The notes: generated from the sequence alone by a model not told the origin. A DNA stretch of 64,000 nucleotides from Sporolactobacillus sp. THM19-2 (GCF_004153195.1 NZ_SEMC01000002.1:124001-188000), one strand, 5' to 3'; numbered from the stretch's first letter, positions 1-9,120 are shown. Made by a program: numbers and translations.

Positions 1-1
1 A

Positions 2-133
2 GGCATCCTTGCCTTTCTTCTTCCCTTTTCCCTCCACTTTATCCACGTACTGACAGGTGTCGTTTTCGCTTTCGTTGTTATAGGCGGCATCGCCGTCCTG
101 ATTTTCTATTACCACAAATGGAACAGCGCGTGA
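2..133 (+). CDS. C-terminal end of an unidentified membrane protein
   Basis: An open frame runs in from the window edge and stops with TGA at 131-133. The 43 visible residues form one long hydrophobic stretch that ends in a short basic tail (YYHKWNSA), as at the C-terminus of an integral membrane protein. The start and most of the gene lie outside the window. It converges on ywgA. I do not recognise the family; no function is assigned. Confidence 0.5.
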   Translation, partial: GILAFLLPFSLHFIHVLTGVVFAFVVIGGIAVLIFYYHKWNSA

Positions 134-264
134 TGCAAAAAGTGAAGGATGTCCCCTTTTAGCAGGCGTCGTCAACTCGCCTGTGAGCCGCAGCAGGCGA
201 TGCACACCGTAACCAAAAAATCACGATGAAGCGCACCTGACCGACAGGGTCATCATGATTCCCG

Positions 265-798
265 TCAGAATGAATGACCCGTCAGTCCCGATGCCTGAGA
301 ACTGACCTGGCATTCAGCATAGAGCTCTGAAATATACGTATAGGCGCAATTGACCTCTTCCGGTCCGGATGCCCCGATGACGGTACGCGCTTTTTCCGCC
401 GCACGTTTCCGGGGCAGGTGGTCAAAATAAAGAAGTGTGGATACGAGTTCCAGAAAATCCGTACGCTCGGAAACCAGTTTTTCCACATCGTCTTTCACAT
501 CCGGAAGAATGTGCTTATAGTGATACAGAAAGCCTTTCCCTGCCTCAGACAGGCGATAGCCGGGCGTTGACTCGCTGCCTGATCGACCTTCCTCAAGGAC
601 GAATCCGAAGTCGCACAATTCCTCCAGCTGCATGGACAGCTCGTCCGAATAGGGGCCATAAAATTGAAAATGATAGGTTTCGTAAAATGGGAAACCCAGT
701 TTCTGCAATATGTAAACGATTTTCTGCAATTTTTTACGACCGGGCATCACACCTGCCTGATCAATCAGGGCAGCAATTTTCGCATGATCTTCCAACAT
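265..798 (-). CDS. ywgA: YwgA-like conserved protein
   Basis: 177 residues matching the B. subtilis YwgA type: it opens MLEDHAKIAALIDQAG, followed by GRKKLQKIVYILQKLGFPFY and a YGPYSDEL motif. The fold looks like a small helical or winged-helix protein without membrane segments. It lies 69 bp downstream of ywfO in the same direction, the pairing seen in B. subtilis, so the two are probably co-transcribed. No biochemical function is known to me for the family. Identification by recalled sequence similarity is strong; the role is unknown. Confidence 0.8.
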   Translation of the reverse strand: MLEDHAKIAALIDQAGVMPGRKKLQKIVYILQKLGFPFYETYHFQFYGPYSDELSMQLEELCDFGFVLEEGRSGSESTPGYRLSEAGKGFLYHYKHILPDVKDDVEKLVSERTDFLELVSTLLYFDHLPRKRAAEKARTVIGASGPEEVNCAYTYISELYAECQVSSQASGLTGHSF

Positions 799-867
799 TG
801 TTCATTCCCCCAAAATCACCTGTCTGATTCATTGATCCTGAAAGTCCAGGATACGTCTCCGGCGCTT

Positions 868-2154
868 TCAGATATGTAAAAGTCCGCAGATTTTCTTTTT
901 CCAAGTGGAATCCGGCAGAGCGAGCACCCTGTCTTTCGGATAATACAGTTTATGATCCGTCCGCCTTTTCCCCGTGATTGCGCGTACGACTTCCGATTCA
1001 CGGGAGAGCTCATGCAGGCTCCCGTCCGGCATCAGTAGCTGGATTGGAAGGCGTTCTTCTTCTTTTCCCGGGCGGTAAAAGTCATACGGACAGTCTGATG
1101 AAGAATCGACTTCGAGATAATATTCCGGATCAATACCTGCCGCCCGAAACGCCTCAGTCAGTTCTTCACCAGCGGACAAGCTGTCTTTGGACAGCTGGAC
1201 ATATTTGAACAGACGCCGGTTCATAAAACGGCTGCAGAGGTCGCTGAGTATCGGATCCGCCTCATCCTGCCAGACCTGAAAATAATACATCATCACCGAC
1301 TCATCAAGTCTGAGATAATCACGGAGCGTCATGTGCCCTTCAAAAAGTGAAATCAGCGGAACGGGAACATGTTTGAACTGAAATCCCTTCTGATACAGTA
1401 TTCTGGCCCGATGGAGAATCTTCGTCAGAATGACTTCCGCACTGCGCGTCACCGGGTGAAAGTAGACCTGCCAGTACATCTGATAGCGGCTCATGATATA
1501 ATCCTCCACCGCGTGCATTCCGCTCGATTTAAAGACAATCTGACTGTCTCCCGGCCGCATGACCCGCCAGATCCGCTCCATATCAAAGTGTCCGTAGCTG
1601 ACACCGGTAAAATAGGCATCCCGCAGGAGATAATCCATCCGGTCAGCATCAATCTGGCTGGAAATCAGACTGACGACCATCCGGTTTTTATACGTATGAC
1701 CAATCACATCAGCCACCTTCTCCGGAAGGCCGCCTTCTGCCCCTTCGAGCAGGCGGTGAATTTCCGTGTCCCCGAGAATGATCGCCTGTGTGAACTGTTC
1801 ATGGTTGGTTCCGAAGACCTTTTCAAAGGAATGGGAAAACGGGCCGTGGCCAACGTCGTGCAGAAGTGCGGCGCAGAGTGCGATCATGGTCTCGCCGTCA
1901 TCCCAGTCGCCTCTATTTTTGAAAATACCAATCACGCGCCGGGCAATCTCATAAACACCAAGTGAATGGCCGAAACGGCTGTGTTCTGCTCCGTGAAAAG
2001 TCAGAAAGGTTGTGCCAAGCTGACGGATCCGCCGCAGTCGCTGAAACTCAGGCGTACCGATCAGATCCCAGATCAGCCGCTCCCGTACGTGGATATAGCG
2101 GTGGACCGGGTCTTTAAATACTTTCTCTTCATTGAGTTTTTCAAATTGGGTCAA
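868..2154 (-). CDS. ywfO: HD-domain phosphohydrolase, YwfO-like
   Basis: About 428 residues starting KLNEEKVFKDPVHRYIHV after a few residues, typical of YwfO. HD-superfamily metal ligands are visible: H58 and H63 (AEHSRFGHS) and the HD pair at 99-100 within LLHDVGHGPFSH. Relatives are dNTP triphosphohydrolase-like enzymes; the actual substrate here is not known. The frame is open to an ATG at 2205, but a perfect TATAAT (2204-2209, minus strand) overlaps that ATG, so I place the start at the TTG at 2154, where family homology begins. It is followed by ywgA. Confidence 0.85.
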   Translation of the reverse strand: MTQFEKLNEEKVFKDPVHRYIHVRERLIWDLIGTPEFQRLRRIRQLGTTFLTFHGAEHSRFGHSLGVYEIARRVIGIFKNRGDWDDGETMIALCAALLHDVGHGPFSHSFEKVFGTNHEQFTQAIILGDTEIHRLLEGAEGGLPEKVADVIGHTYKNRMVVSLISSQIDADRMDYLLRDAYFTGVSYGHFDMERIWRVMRPGDSQIVFKSSGMHAVEDYIMSRYQMYWQVYFHPVTRSAEVILTKILHRARILYQKGFQFKHVPVPLISLFEGHMTLRDYLRLDESVMMYYFQVWQDEADPILSDLCSRFMNRRLFKYVQLSKDSLSAGEELTEAFRAAGIDPEYYLEVDSSSDCPYDFYRPGKEEERLPIQLLMPDGSLHELSRESEVVRAITGKRRTDHKLYYPKDRVLALPDSTWKKKICGLLHI

Positions 2155-2203
2155 AAGACCACATCCCGTTATTCTCCGGGCGATCCCGGGTGTTCTGTTC
2201 CTC

Positions 2204-2209
2204 ATTATA
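2204..2209 (-). promoter_or_regulatory. -10 box of the ywfO promoter
   Basis: TATAAT on the minus strand, 17 bp downstream of a weak -35 (TTTTCA). It overlaps the upstream in-frame ATG of ywfO and so argues for the downstream TTG start. Confidence 0.5.
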
Positions 2210-2238
2210 ACTTTTTTGCAACAAAATGAAAACGGTGT

Positions 2239-3021
2239 TCAGGCGTCAATGACCCTCTTCCGGTTTTTAAAGTAAACCGGCTGAAGCCCGCATGCGCGGG
2301 CCAGATCCCGGCCGAGCTTATATTTTTTCCCAATGGTTTCCGGCGTATGATTGTCCCCGCCGATGGTCACATACTTTCCTCCGAGTTCCTGATAACGGCG
2401 GGCGATTCCGGAAAGACCCGAGCGGAAAGCCTCCTGATCAAGCAGACGCAGATTGATTTCAAGACAAATGTCCCGGTGAATCAGAGCATACAGAAAGTTA
2501 TCGATCAGAACAGGAAAATCCCCGTAACGCAGGACGTTGTCCGCATAGCTGAGATAGCGGCACGGATAATCGATATGCGCAAATGTGTCGATATAGGGAT
2601 TTTTATGAATGGTGTGCTCGGCATAGATGAGATAATGGGCAAAAAAATCCGGCTTGGAGAGAAAATTTCTGCTCTCGTCGGAGCATATATCATAGTCGCG
2701 GATATTGTGGACCGATCCGATGACCATGTCGAACGGATGATGTTCAGTAATTTCCCGGTTGCGCTTAATATAACTGTCGCGATCATCCAGCCCGAGTTCG
2801 ATCCCGAGCAGCAGGTGATCTCCCCGGTACGGAGCGTAGGTGCTGAAATAGTCCTCAATCGGAAAAGTGACGGGCGACCCGTCTTCCTGATGCTCATTCA
2901 GATCATAATGCTCCGTCAGAATCAGGTTCAGGCCCTGCTGAGCGGCTTTGTTCCGTGCTTCTTCAAGCTGCATATCCGCATCAAACGAGAACTGTGTATG
3001 ATTATGCGTATCAAACGGCAT
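2239..3021 (-). CDS. PHP-family histidinol-phosphatase, HisJ-like
   Basis: 260 residues of the PHP metallophosphoesterase family. The N-terminal metal motif HNHTQFSFDAD (residues 6-16), a TEHYD motif, GSVHN, a central AHIDYPCRY and the C-terminal GGDNHTPE are all in place. HisJ enzymes dephosphorylate histidinol phosphate in histidine synthesis, but no other his genes are nearby, so another phosphoester substrate is possible. Start: ATG with AAGGAG seven bases upstream; a TACAAT -10-like hexamer lies just before it. No signal peptide, so it should be cytoplasmic. Confidence 0.8.
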   Translation of the reverse strand: MPFDTHNHTQFSFDADMQLEEARNKAAQQGLNLILTEHYDLNEHQEDGSPVTFPIEDYFSTYAPYRGDHLLLGIELGLDDRDSYIKRNREITEHHPFDMVIGSVHNIRDYDICSDESRNFLSKPDFFAHYLIYAEHTIHKNPYIDTFAHIDYPCRYLSYADNVLRYGDFPVLIDNFLYALIHRDICLEINLRLLDQEAFRSGLSGIARRYQELGGKYVTIGGDNHTPETIGKKYKLGRDLARACGLQPVYFKNRKRVIDA

Positions 3022-3225
3022 GAGTGAGCTCCTTATACGTGATTTCCTTTATTGTATCATGGATCGGGCCGCTGTGAATCCTGATTGTGGAACGTCTGAT
3101 ATAAGGCGTGAAATAAAACGTATTCGATCTCTTTTAAAGAAGGGTGATTTTCATTATACTGATCCGCCGGGGTCCTGCCTTTCCTTGGACAGTTTGCGAA
3201 CCGCTTTAAAAACCCGGAAAATTTA

Positions 3226-3265
3226 AGTGCGAGGTGAAGGCCGCCGGGCCCCCGCCTCACACTTC
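3226..3265 (-). terminator. Hairpin downstream of the OsmC gene
   Basis: A ten-base stem (AAGTGTGAGG with CCTCGCACTT, minus strand) encloses a GC-rich loop and is followed by AAATTTT. It lacks an immediate U-run, so it is only a possible terminator. The rest of 3022-3346 holds nothing else I can support. Confidence 0.35.
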
Positions 3266-3346
3266 CCTCTTACCCTGTAAATTTATGTTTCATCAAATAT
3301 GCCAGGCTATCGCAATGACTTTCTATCAGTGATCTTCATTGCTTTT

Positions 3347-3790
3347 TCATTTTTCAACTACTATTTTTGGGGGTTCTATTTTTACACCATGTCCAATGCT
3401 GTCAGCAACAGGGCAATGACTTTGGACGTAATCAATCAATTTGTTGACCTTATCCTCTGCGGTATCTGTCTTAAGGTATAGTTTAAGCCGGATGTCCTGA
3501 AAGCCGGGCCTGACATCAGCCTTGCCCAGGAATCCGTCTGTATCAAGATCCCCTTCCAGTTCTACTCGAATATGTTCAAGATGGACGCCATATTTTTTTG
3601 CGAATGTCGTAAGTGCTATGGTCTGGCATGCTCCTAAACTGTTCAACAGAAGTTCAACGGGGTTCATACCCGTATTTGTTCCTCCGAGTTCCTTAGGCTC
3701 ATCAACATTAATTTTGAAATTTCTCGTGACAGCTTCTACGGCTAAACCATTCTTTCGATTAACTGTAGCTTTAAAAGTTTTCAGTACCAT
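3347..3790 (-). CDS. OsmC/Ohr-family peroxiredoxin-like protein
   Basis: 147 residues of the OsmC fold. The two redox cysteines of the family are present: C55 in NSLGACQTIAL and C126 in SHCPVADS. The family reduces organic hydroperoxides with dithiol partners; this subgroup (YhfA-like) is less well characterised. The frame opens at an ATG at 3814, but a TATAAT -10 at 3827-3832 puts the transcript start near that codon. The ATG at 3790 is preceded by AGGAAG, so I chose it. It is monocistronic, with no clear partner gene. Confidence 0.8.
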   Translation of the reverse strand: MVLKTFKATVNRKNGLAVEAVTRNFKINVDEPKELGGTNTGMNPVELLLNSLGACQTIALTTFAKKYGVHLEHIRVELEGDLDTDGFLGKADVRPGFQDIRLKLYLKTDTAEDKVNKLIDYVQSHCPVADSIGHGVKIEPPKIVVEK

Positions 3791-3826
3791 CAGAACGGAG
3801 ACTTCCTTTCTCATAGATTAATGATT

Positions 3827-3855
3827 ATTATAACACACTAAAAACATATTGTTAC
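3827..3855 (-). promoter_or_regulatory. Promoter of the OsmC-family gene
   Basis: Minus-strand -35 GTAACA (3850-3855), 17-bp spacer and -10 TATAAT (3827-3832). The predicted leader is about 29 nt to the ATG at 3790. Confidence 0.5.
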
Positions 3856-4093
3856 TCATGTATTACTGACCGGTTCATCAAGTGAATGCAGCCGCCCGCT
3901 GATTTGGTCGGTCTTTCTTTTAGTGCCTGCACCATTTTCGGATAACGGAGAGGGTTTCACCGATAGCCGGGGGAATTGTTCAATCTGAGCGGCCGCCTTC
4001 CGATCGGACGAACTGTTCGCGGCTTCCTCCAGAGCCCATTGTCCAAATGCCGGGCTGAAAGATTCGGTCCTGAAAAGGGGAGATGAGTTCTCC

Positions 4094-4131
4094 GAAAAAA
4101 AGGCCGGCGATCCCTGGACCGCCGGCCTTTT
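4094..4131. terminator. Bidirectional terminator after leuD
   Basis: Eight-bp arms (GGCCGGCG at 4102-4109, CGCCGGCC at 4120-4127) flanked by A-rich and T-rich tracts. On the minus strand it ends the leu operon 13 bp after leuD with a run of seven U. The stretch 3860-4093 otherwise shows nothing I can support. Confidence 0.85.
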
Positions 4132-4143
4132 CCTTCACCCTCA

Positions 4144-4725
4144 TCATATGCATTTTTTTTCATAAGCAGTAATCGCGTCTTCGTGTGTCAAAGTGACGGC
4201 GATCTCGTCCATCCCTTTGAGCAGCATCTCCTTCTGGTAAGGATCTATGCTGAAGTTCACGGCAAAGTCACCGCCCGTGATCGACTGCTGCCTGAGATTC
4301 ACAGTCAAAAGTAAAGTGCGCTGCTCAGCGGCTTTAATCAGCCGATCGACCAGATCGGGCGCCAGGGTCACAGCAAGGATCCCGTTCTTCTGGCAGTTGT
4401 TGTAAAAGATATCGGCAAAACTCGGCGCGATAATCACTTTAAAACCGTAATCCTGTAAAGCCCACGGCGCATGTTCCCGTGACGAGCCGCAGCCAAAATT
4501 GTCGCGGGCAACGAGGATTGACGTATCGGCGTATTTCGGCTGATTCAGGATAAAATCAGGATTCTTCCGTCCCTCTTTATCAAAACGCCAGTTGTAAAAC
4601 AGAAACTTGCCAAAGCCCTGGCGCTCCACCCGTTTCAGAAATTGCTTCGGAATAATCTGATCGGTATCGACATTCGGACGGTCCATCGGACAGACGAGCC
4701 CTTCAAAAGTCTGAAATGGTTCCAT
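4144..4725 (-). CDS. leuD: 3-isopropylmalate dehydratase small subunit
   Basis: 193 residues, the usual length for LeuD. The swivelling-domain signature DNFGCGSSREHAPWAL is present, preceded by NVDTDQIIPKQFL. With LeuC it isomerises 2-isopropylmalate to 3-isopropylmalate in leucine synthesis in the cytoplasm. It is the last gene of leuABCD, 15 bp after leuC, with a GGGAGG ribosome site in the gap. A strong terminator follows at once. Confidence 0.97.
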   Translation of the reverse strand: MEPFQTFEGLVCPMDRPNVDTDQIIPKQFLKRVERQGFGKFLFYNWRFDKEGRKNPDFILNQPKYADTSILVARDNFGCGSSREHAPWALQDYGFKVIIAPSFADIFYNNCQKNGILAVTLAPDLVDRLIKAAEQRTLLLTVNLRQQSITGGDFAVNFSIDPYQKEMLLKGMDEIAVTLTHEDAITAYEKKCI

Positions 4726-4740
4726 TATTTTTTCCTCCCG

Positions 4741-6150
4741 TTATCTGACTCCTGCAAATTCCCGGACATCGACAAAATGACCGGCGATTGCTGCCGCTGC
4801 GGCCATGGCCGGACTGACCAGATGAGTTCGCGAGCCGGCACCCTGGCGTCCTTCAAAGTTCCGGTTCGATGTTGACGCGCAGCGTTTCCCAGCCGGAACC
4901 ACATCGTCGTTCATCGCCAGGCACATGCTGCATCCGGACTGGCGCCACTCGAATCCTGCGTCAATAAAGATCTGATCCAGCCCCGCCTCTTCGGCCTGCT
5001 TCCTGATTTCCTGAGATCCGGGAACGACAAGTGCACGCACGCCCTGATGCACGTGATGCCCGCGCACCACTTCCGCCGCCTGGCGGAGATCGCTGAAACG
5101 GGAGTTGGTGCACGAACCGATAAAAACGACATCAATCGGAATATCCCGGATCGGCGTACCCGGCTGAAGGCCCATGTAGGAAAGCGCCCTCCTGGCGGCA
5201 TCCCTTTTTTCTTCGGTAGTAAATGTTGCCGGATCAGGCACGACGTCGTCAATCGAAGCCCCCATTGACGGATTGGTTCCCCAGGTGACCTGCGGCCTGA
5301 TTTTACCTGCATCGATTTCTATGGTCCTGTCATATTCCGCGCCTTCATCCGTCGCCAGCGCGAGCCAGTCCTTCGCCGCTTTTTCAAAGGCTTCCCCTTT
5401 CGGCACAAAAGGCCGGTTCCGCAGATAGTCGACGGTGGTCTGATCAGGGCTGATCAGACCGGCACGTGCCCCGGCTTCGATCGACATGTTGCAGACGGTC
5501 ATCCGCTCTTCCATAGACAGATGGTGAATCGCCTCCCCGGTATATTCCACAATGTAGCCGGTCCCGACATCGATCCCATATTTTGCGATAATGGCCAGAA
5601 TCAAATCCTTCGCGCCGGCGCCGATTCCCAGCCGGCCATTGACTTTGATCTGCATGGTTTTCGGGCGACTCTGCCAGATCGTCTGTGTGGCAAGCACATG
5701 CTCCACTTCGCTCGTTCCAATGCCAAAAGCAAGGGCACCAAAAGCGCCATGTGTCGAGGTGTGGCTGTCACCGCAGACAATCGTTTTTCCCGGCTGAGTC
5801 AGTCCGAGCTGCGGACCGATGACATGGACAATCCCCTGATTTGGACTGTGAATGTCCGCCAGCTTAATGCCGAAATCGCGGCAGTTTTTCTCAAGCGTCC
5901 GGATCTGCGCGCCTGAGAACGGGTCTTTTGTTTCCCGGTTGCCGGTCGTCGGCACGTTATGGTCGACGGTGGCAAAAGTCAGCTTGGGACGTCGCGGGAC
6001 CCGGTGATTGATCCGCAATCCTTCAAAGGCCTGAGGGGAGGTGACCTCGTGCAGCAGATGAAGGTCGATATACAGCAGATCAGGTGTTCCTTCCTCTCTA
6101 TAGACCAGATGTTTTTCCCAGATTTTTGTGGCAAGCGTTTGCGGCTTCAT
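4741..6150 (-). CDS. leuC: 3-isopropylmalate dehydratase large subunit
   Basis: 469 residues, aconitase superfamily. The [4Fe-4S] cysteine motifs are seen in [15 protein letters not shown] and [10 protein letters not shown], and the substrate-site motif [14 protein letters not shown] is intact. It forms the active isopropylmalate isomerase with LeuD. Its ATG overlaps the leuB stop (ATGA), which indicates translational coupling. Confidence 0.97.
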   Translation of the reverse strand: MKPQTLATKIWEKHLVYREEGTPDLLYIDLHLLHEVTSPQAFEGLRINHRVPRRPKLTFATVDHNVPTTGNRETKDPFSGAQIRTLEKNCRDFGIKLADIHSPNQGIVHVIGPQLGLTQPGKTIVCGDSHTSTHGAFGALAFGIGTSEVEHVLATQTIWQSRPKTMQIKVNGRLGIGAGAKDLILAIIAKYGIDVGTGYIVEYTGEAIHHLSMEERMTVCNMSIEAGARAGLISPDQTTVDYLRNRPFVPKGEAFEKAAKDWLALATDEGAEYDRTIEIDAGKIRPQVTWGTNPSMGASIDDVVPDPATFTTEEKRDAARRALSYMGLQPGTPIRDIPIDVVFIGSCTNSRFSDLRQAAEVVRGHHVHQGVRALVVPGSQEIRKQAEEAGLDQIFIDAGFEWRQSGCSMCLAMNDDVVPAGKRCASTSNRNFEGRQGAGSRTHLVSPAMAAAAAIAGHFVDVREFAGVR

Positions 6151-7250
6151 GCTTTCATTTCCCCCTTTTCTTTCACGAATACCTCATCCAGCGCGGAGAT
6201 GACCTGATCCGTCATCCCCGCGGTATCAAGCGCCTCACCGCTGATTTTCAGATCCGGTGTATGATAACCACGTGCCAGTACGGTATCCACCGCGCGTTCA
6301 ATCTGACCGGCTTCATGCGCCCTGTCCAGTGAGTACCGCAGCAGGAAAGCAGCTGACAGGATGGTGGCGAGCGGGTTCGCCACCCCGCGCCCGGCGATGT
6401 CCGGAGCCGATCCGTGAACCGGTTCATAGAGTCCGAGCTGATCCGTACGCAGGCTGGCCGACGGCAGCATGCCCAGCGAACCGGTAATCATCGAAGCTTC
6501 ATCACTTAAAATGTCGCCGAACATGTTCTCCGTAACGATGACATCAAACTGTGCGGGACAGGCAATCAGCTGCATCGCTGTGGAGTCGACAAGGGCATGG
6601 GTGACGGCGACATCCGGATGCCTCTTTGCGACCCGATTGACGATTTCCCGCCACATCCGGCTAGATTCGAGGACATTCGCCTTATCGACCGAAGTCAGTT
6701 TCCTTCGCCTTTTTTCCGCCATCTGAAACGCTGTTTCGACCACCCGTTCGATCTCATCTGCACTGTAGGCCAATGTATCAACCACCTGTTCATGGTTTGG
6801 GCCGCGGCGTTCGCTCGGTTTTCCGAAATACAATCCGCCCGTCAGTTCGCGGACAATCACAAAATCCACGCCGGCGACACGGGAAGCTTTCAAAGGGGAT
6901 GCATCAATCAGCGGAGCAAAGGTTCTGGCCGGCCGGATATTGGCAAACAGCCCCAGTGCCTTGCGGATGCCGAGCAGGCCCTGTTCCGGGCGCATTTTCG
7001 CTGCCATGCCGGCCCATTTCGGTCCGCCGACCGCGCCAAGCAGGACGGCATTGCTCTTCCGGCACTGCGCGATGGTTTCCTGCGGCAGCGGGGTCCCGTC
7101 GGCCTCAATCGCTGCGCCGCCAATCCGCTTTTCCACAAAACGCACGTCCGTCCTGCTGTGATCAAAAATGTGTTTCAGCACCCGGACTGCTGCATCCGTA
7201 ACTTCCGGACCGATCCCGTCACCGGGCAGAACGGTAATAGTTTTTGTCAT
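6147..7250 (-). CDS. leuB: 3-isopropylmalate dehydrogenase
   Basis: 367 residues. It oxidises and decarboxylates 3-isopropylmalate to 4-methyl-2-oxopentanoate using NAD. Visible are [14 protein letters not shown] at the N-terminus, the [17 protein letters not shown] segment, [15 protein letters not shown]-like [15 protein letters not shown], and the C-terminal [18 protein letters not shown] loop. The frame is open to a GTG at 7274 that overlaps the leuA stop, but AAAGGAG sits seven bases before the ATG at 7250, so I chose 7250. Confidence 0.96.
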   Translation of the reverse strand: MTKTITVLPGDGIGPEVTDAAVRVLKHIFDHSRTDVRFVEKRIGGAAIEADGTPLPQETIAQCRKSNAVLLGAVGGPKWAGMAAKMRPEQGLLGIRKALGLFANIRPARTFAPLIDASPLKASRVAGVDFVIVRELTGGLYFGKPSERRGPNHEQVVDTLAYSADEIERVVETAFQMAEKRRRKLTSVDKANVLESSRMWREIVNRVAKRHPDVAVTHALVDSTAMQLIACPAQFDVIVTENMFGDILSDEASMITGSLGMLPSASLRTDQLGLYEPVHGSAPDIAGRGVANPLATILSAAFLLRYSLDRAHEAGQIERAVDTVLARGYHTPDLKISGEALDTAGMTDQVISALDEVFVKEKGEMKA

Positions 7251-7270
7251 GTTCATACTCCTTTCGATAC

Positions 7271-8434
7271 TCACATGGAAGCGGTCGAACGTCCGCCCCG
7301 GAACAGGTCTATGAGATCGGTATCCGATACGGTTTTCTTCCTGTCCGCCAGTTTCTTAAATGCTTTGAAGCAGGTGTTGACCTGTTCCGCCGGAATGTGA
7401 ATGCCAAGCTCCTCCGCCTTTTCCACAAGCGCATGCCGGCCCGAATGTTTGCCAAGAACAAGCCGCGTCCGGTCGAGACCAATCATTGAGGGTGACATAA
7501 TCTCATAAGTTTTCGGATTTTTCAGTACCCCGTCCTGATGGATGCCGGCTTCATGGGCGAAGGCATTGGCGCCGACAATCGCCTTATTTGCCTGCACCGG
7601 ACTGTGCATCAGCTTACTGACCAGGCGGCTCGTCCGCGTGATTTCTTTCAGATTCATCCGGGTATCTGTATGGAACACATCCTTGCGTACATGAAGCGCC
7701 ACGCCGACTTCTTCCAGGGCCACATTGCCCGCACGCTCTCCCACACCATTCACCGTACATTCCACCTGACGGGCACCGGCTTCTACTGCTGCCAGCGTAT
7801 TGGCTGTTGCCATGCCAAGATCGTTATGGCAGTGGCAGGAGAAGCGCACTCGGTCGCTTGCTGAAACATGGTCTCTGATATACCGGAACATCCCGCCGAA
7901 TTCCTCAGGTGTGGCGTAGCCCACTGTATCCGGCAGATTAATCACCGTCGCACCGGCACGGATTGCCGCGTCCACTACTTTTGCGAGAAAGGCCGGATCA
8001 CTCCGGGAGGCGTCCTCCGCCGAGAATTCAATCTGCGGGAAAAAGCGTCCGGCATATTTCACCGATTCAACGGCCATTTCAAGCACTTCTTCCGGCTTCT
8101 TTTTCAGTTTACTGGCCATATGAACCGGAGACGTCGCGACAAATACATGAATGCGCGGGTTCTCTGTGTTTTTCAGTGCTTCCCGGCATGCATCAATATC
8201 CCGCCTGACGCATCGGGCGAGGCCCGTTACCGTACTGTGCCTGACAGCACCTGCAATCGCCTGAACGGCTTTGAAATCGTCCGGAGATGAAGCCGGGAAC
8301 CCGGCTTCAATCACATCGACACCAAGCCGTTCCAGCTGTTTTGCCACCTGCATTTTTTCATCGTGTGTCAGACTGCAGCCCGGTGACTGTTCCCCGTCAC
8401 GGAGCGTCGTGTCGTAAATTTCAACCTTTTCCAT
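7271..8434 (-). CDS. leuA: 2-isopropylmalate synthase, short form without regulatory domain
   Basis: 387 residues. It condenses acetyl-CoA and 2-oxoisovalerate, the first committed leucine step. The DRE-TIM catalytic core is complete: YDTTLRDGEQSPG (residues 7-19), SCHCHNDLGMATAN, NGVGERAGN, and the flap HEAGIHQDGVLKN. B. subtilis LeuA is about 518 residues; here the protein ends right after the subdomain region (DLIDLFRGGRSTASM), so the C-terminal LeuA dimer/allosteric domain is absent. leuB follows immediately, leaving no room for a frameshifted remnant. ATG with GAGAGGAG eight bases upstream. Reduced leucine feedback is inferred, not shown. Confidence 0.93.
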   Translation of the reverse strand: MEKVEIYDTTLRDGEQSPGCSLTHDEKMQVAKQLERLGVDVIEAGFPASSPDDFKAVQAIAGAVRHSTVTGLARCVRRDIDACREALKNTENPRIHVFVATSPVHMASKLKKKPEEVLEMAVESVKYAGRFFPQIEFSAEDASRSDPAFLAKVVDAAIRAGATVINLPDTVGYATPEEFGGMFRYIRDHVSASDRVRFSCHCHNDLGMATANTLAAVEAGARQVECTVNGVGERAGNVALEEVGVALHVRKDVFHTDTRMNLKEITRTSRLVSKLMHSPVQANKAIVGANAFAHEAGIHQDGVLKNPKTYEIMSPSMIGLDRTRLVLGKHSGRHALVEKAEELGIHIPAEQVNTCFKAFKKLADRKKTVSDTDLIDLFRGGRSTASM

Positions 8435-8489
8435 TTTTCGTACTCCTCTCTCATTCTGATTTGTTTTCGTAAGGTCTCTTTCTGTAATT

Positions 8490-8822
8490 TATATATAAAA
8501 AAAAGCCCTTCACCCCGGACCGGATCCAACCGGTCATGCAGGGGCGAAAAGGCTTCTTTTCACGGTACCACCCAGCTTTCGGTACTTTTTTCAAAATACC
8601 GGCTCAGCAACATCACAGCGGATGTCTTTTTCTTAACGAGTGTCTGGAACACCCGGTCTGCCCTACCTCAAGTCTTTCAGACAGACGCTCGGAGGTGAGT
8701 TCATCAGCGGGAGAACGGCCGGCTTTCCACCCTCCGCCGGCTCTCTTGGCGCTTCTGCCTCGCTGATTTATTCCCCGTCATCGTTTTTTTCATCGGTCCA
8801 TTGACTGACCTTTTTTCGTTGT
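8490..8822 (-). promoter_or_regulatory. T-box riboswitch (leucine) of the leu operon
   Basis: The leader between the promoter and leuA carries the T-box core GGGTGGTACCGTG (8561-8573), whose TGGT can pair with the tRNA acceptor end. A stem I region (about 8680-8790) has the GAACTCACC specifier segment with CTC (Leu) at 8697-8699, the same specifier used by the B. subtilis ilv-leu leader. A long terminator follows the core. Uncharged tRNA-Leu should stabilise the antiterminator and switch on leuABCD. Only stem folding was judged by eye. Confidence 0.92.
8497..8554 (-). terminator. T-box-controlled terminator
   Basis: The arms AGCCTTTTCGCCCC and GGGGTGAAGGGCT pair around an inner GACCGG/CCGGTC hairpin, followed by eight U on the minus strand. 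The 5' side follows the T-box core, as expected for antitermination. Confidence 0.88.
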
Positions 8823-8829
8823 GACTTAA

Positions 8830-8858
8830 ATAATAATAGGCATTGAAAATTCCGTCAA
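8830..8858 (-). promoter_or_regulatory. Promoter of the leuABCD operon
   Basis: Minus-strand -35 TTGACG (8853-8858), 17-bp spacer, -10 TATTAT (8830-8835). The transcript would start near 8822, in front of T-box stem I. Confidence 0.75.
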
Positions 8859-8942
8859 CCCCTTTGTCAGACTTTTTCTGCTTTTCTTGCGGGCCCTTTA
8901 TTGAAAGAAAAGGAACCGATTGCCCCCAAAAAATATTCCTCG

Positions 8943-8971
8943 TTGACAAGTGATTTCAGTGGTGTTATATT
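8943..8971 (+). promoter_or_regulatory. Promoter of ilvD
   Basis: Consensus -35 TTGACA (8943-8948), 17-bp spacer, -10 TATATT (8966-8971). The predicted start is near 8978, giving a leader of about 234 nt before ilvD. Confidence 0.8.
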
Positions 8972-8981
8972 GACGTTACAA

Positions 8982-8996
8982 AATTTTTTAAAAATT
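8982..8996 (+). promoter_or_regulatory. Candidate CodY box at ilvD
   Basis: AATTTTTTAAAAATT matches the CodY consensus AATTTTCWGAAAATT at 13 of 15 positions and lies just downstream of the predicted transcription start. CodY with GTP and branched-chain amino acids represses ilv genes in Bacillales, so the location fits. The site is very AT-rich, so chance is possible. Confidence 0.55.
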
Positions 8997-9017
8997 TTAA
9001 GTAAAGAGGTTATTCCG

Positions 9018-9086
9018 ATGCTGTTTCCGTTCGACAGCCGCGAATTAAATATTTTGATTATTACCCAGGGCCCTGGCAATCGTTGA
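9018..9086 (+). CDS. ilvD leader peptide (candidate attenuator ORF)
   Basis: A 22-codon reading frame, too short for most gene callers, with AAAGAGG eight bases before its ATG. It encodes [20 protein letters not shown] plus NR. Codons 10-15 read TTA AAT ATT TTG ATT ATT, a cluster of Leu and Ile codons, as in ribosome-mediated attenuators of branched-chain genes. Its stop lies in the loop of the first of two downstream hairpins. It sits in the ilvD leader between promoter and gene. Evidence for a regulatory role is arrangement only. Confidence 0.6.
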   Translation: MLFPFDSRELNILIITQGPGNR

Positions 9087-9114
9087 AAAATTTAACGATT
9101 GTTCGGGTCCTGGT
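9065..9114 (+). promoter_or_regulatory. Hairpin 1 of the ilvD leader
   Basis: CCAGGGCC and CAATCGTT pair with AACGATTG and GGTCCTGG (one G-U pair) across a small symmetric internal loop. The leader peptide stop codon lies inside it, so a ribosome reaching the stop would disrupt the hairpin. Confidence 0.6.
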
Positions 9115-9120
9115 TAGCAT

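Noticed and set aside
4741-7250. Long frames opposite leuB and leuC
   Set aside because: They mirror strongly coding genes, lack ribosome sites and show no domains.
8839-8853. CodY-like half site in the leu promoter spacer
   Set aside because: Only about 9 of 15 consensus positions match, too weak next to the clear T-box.
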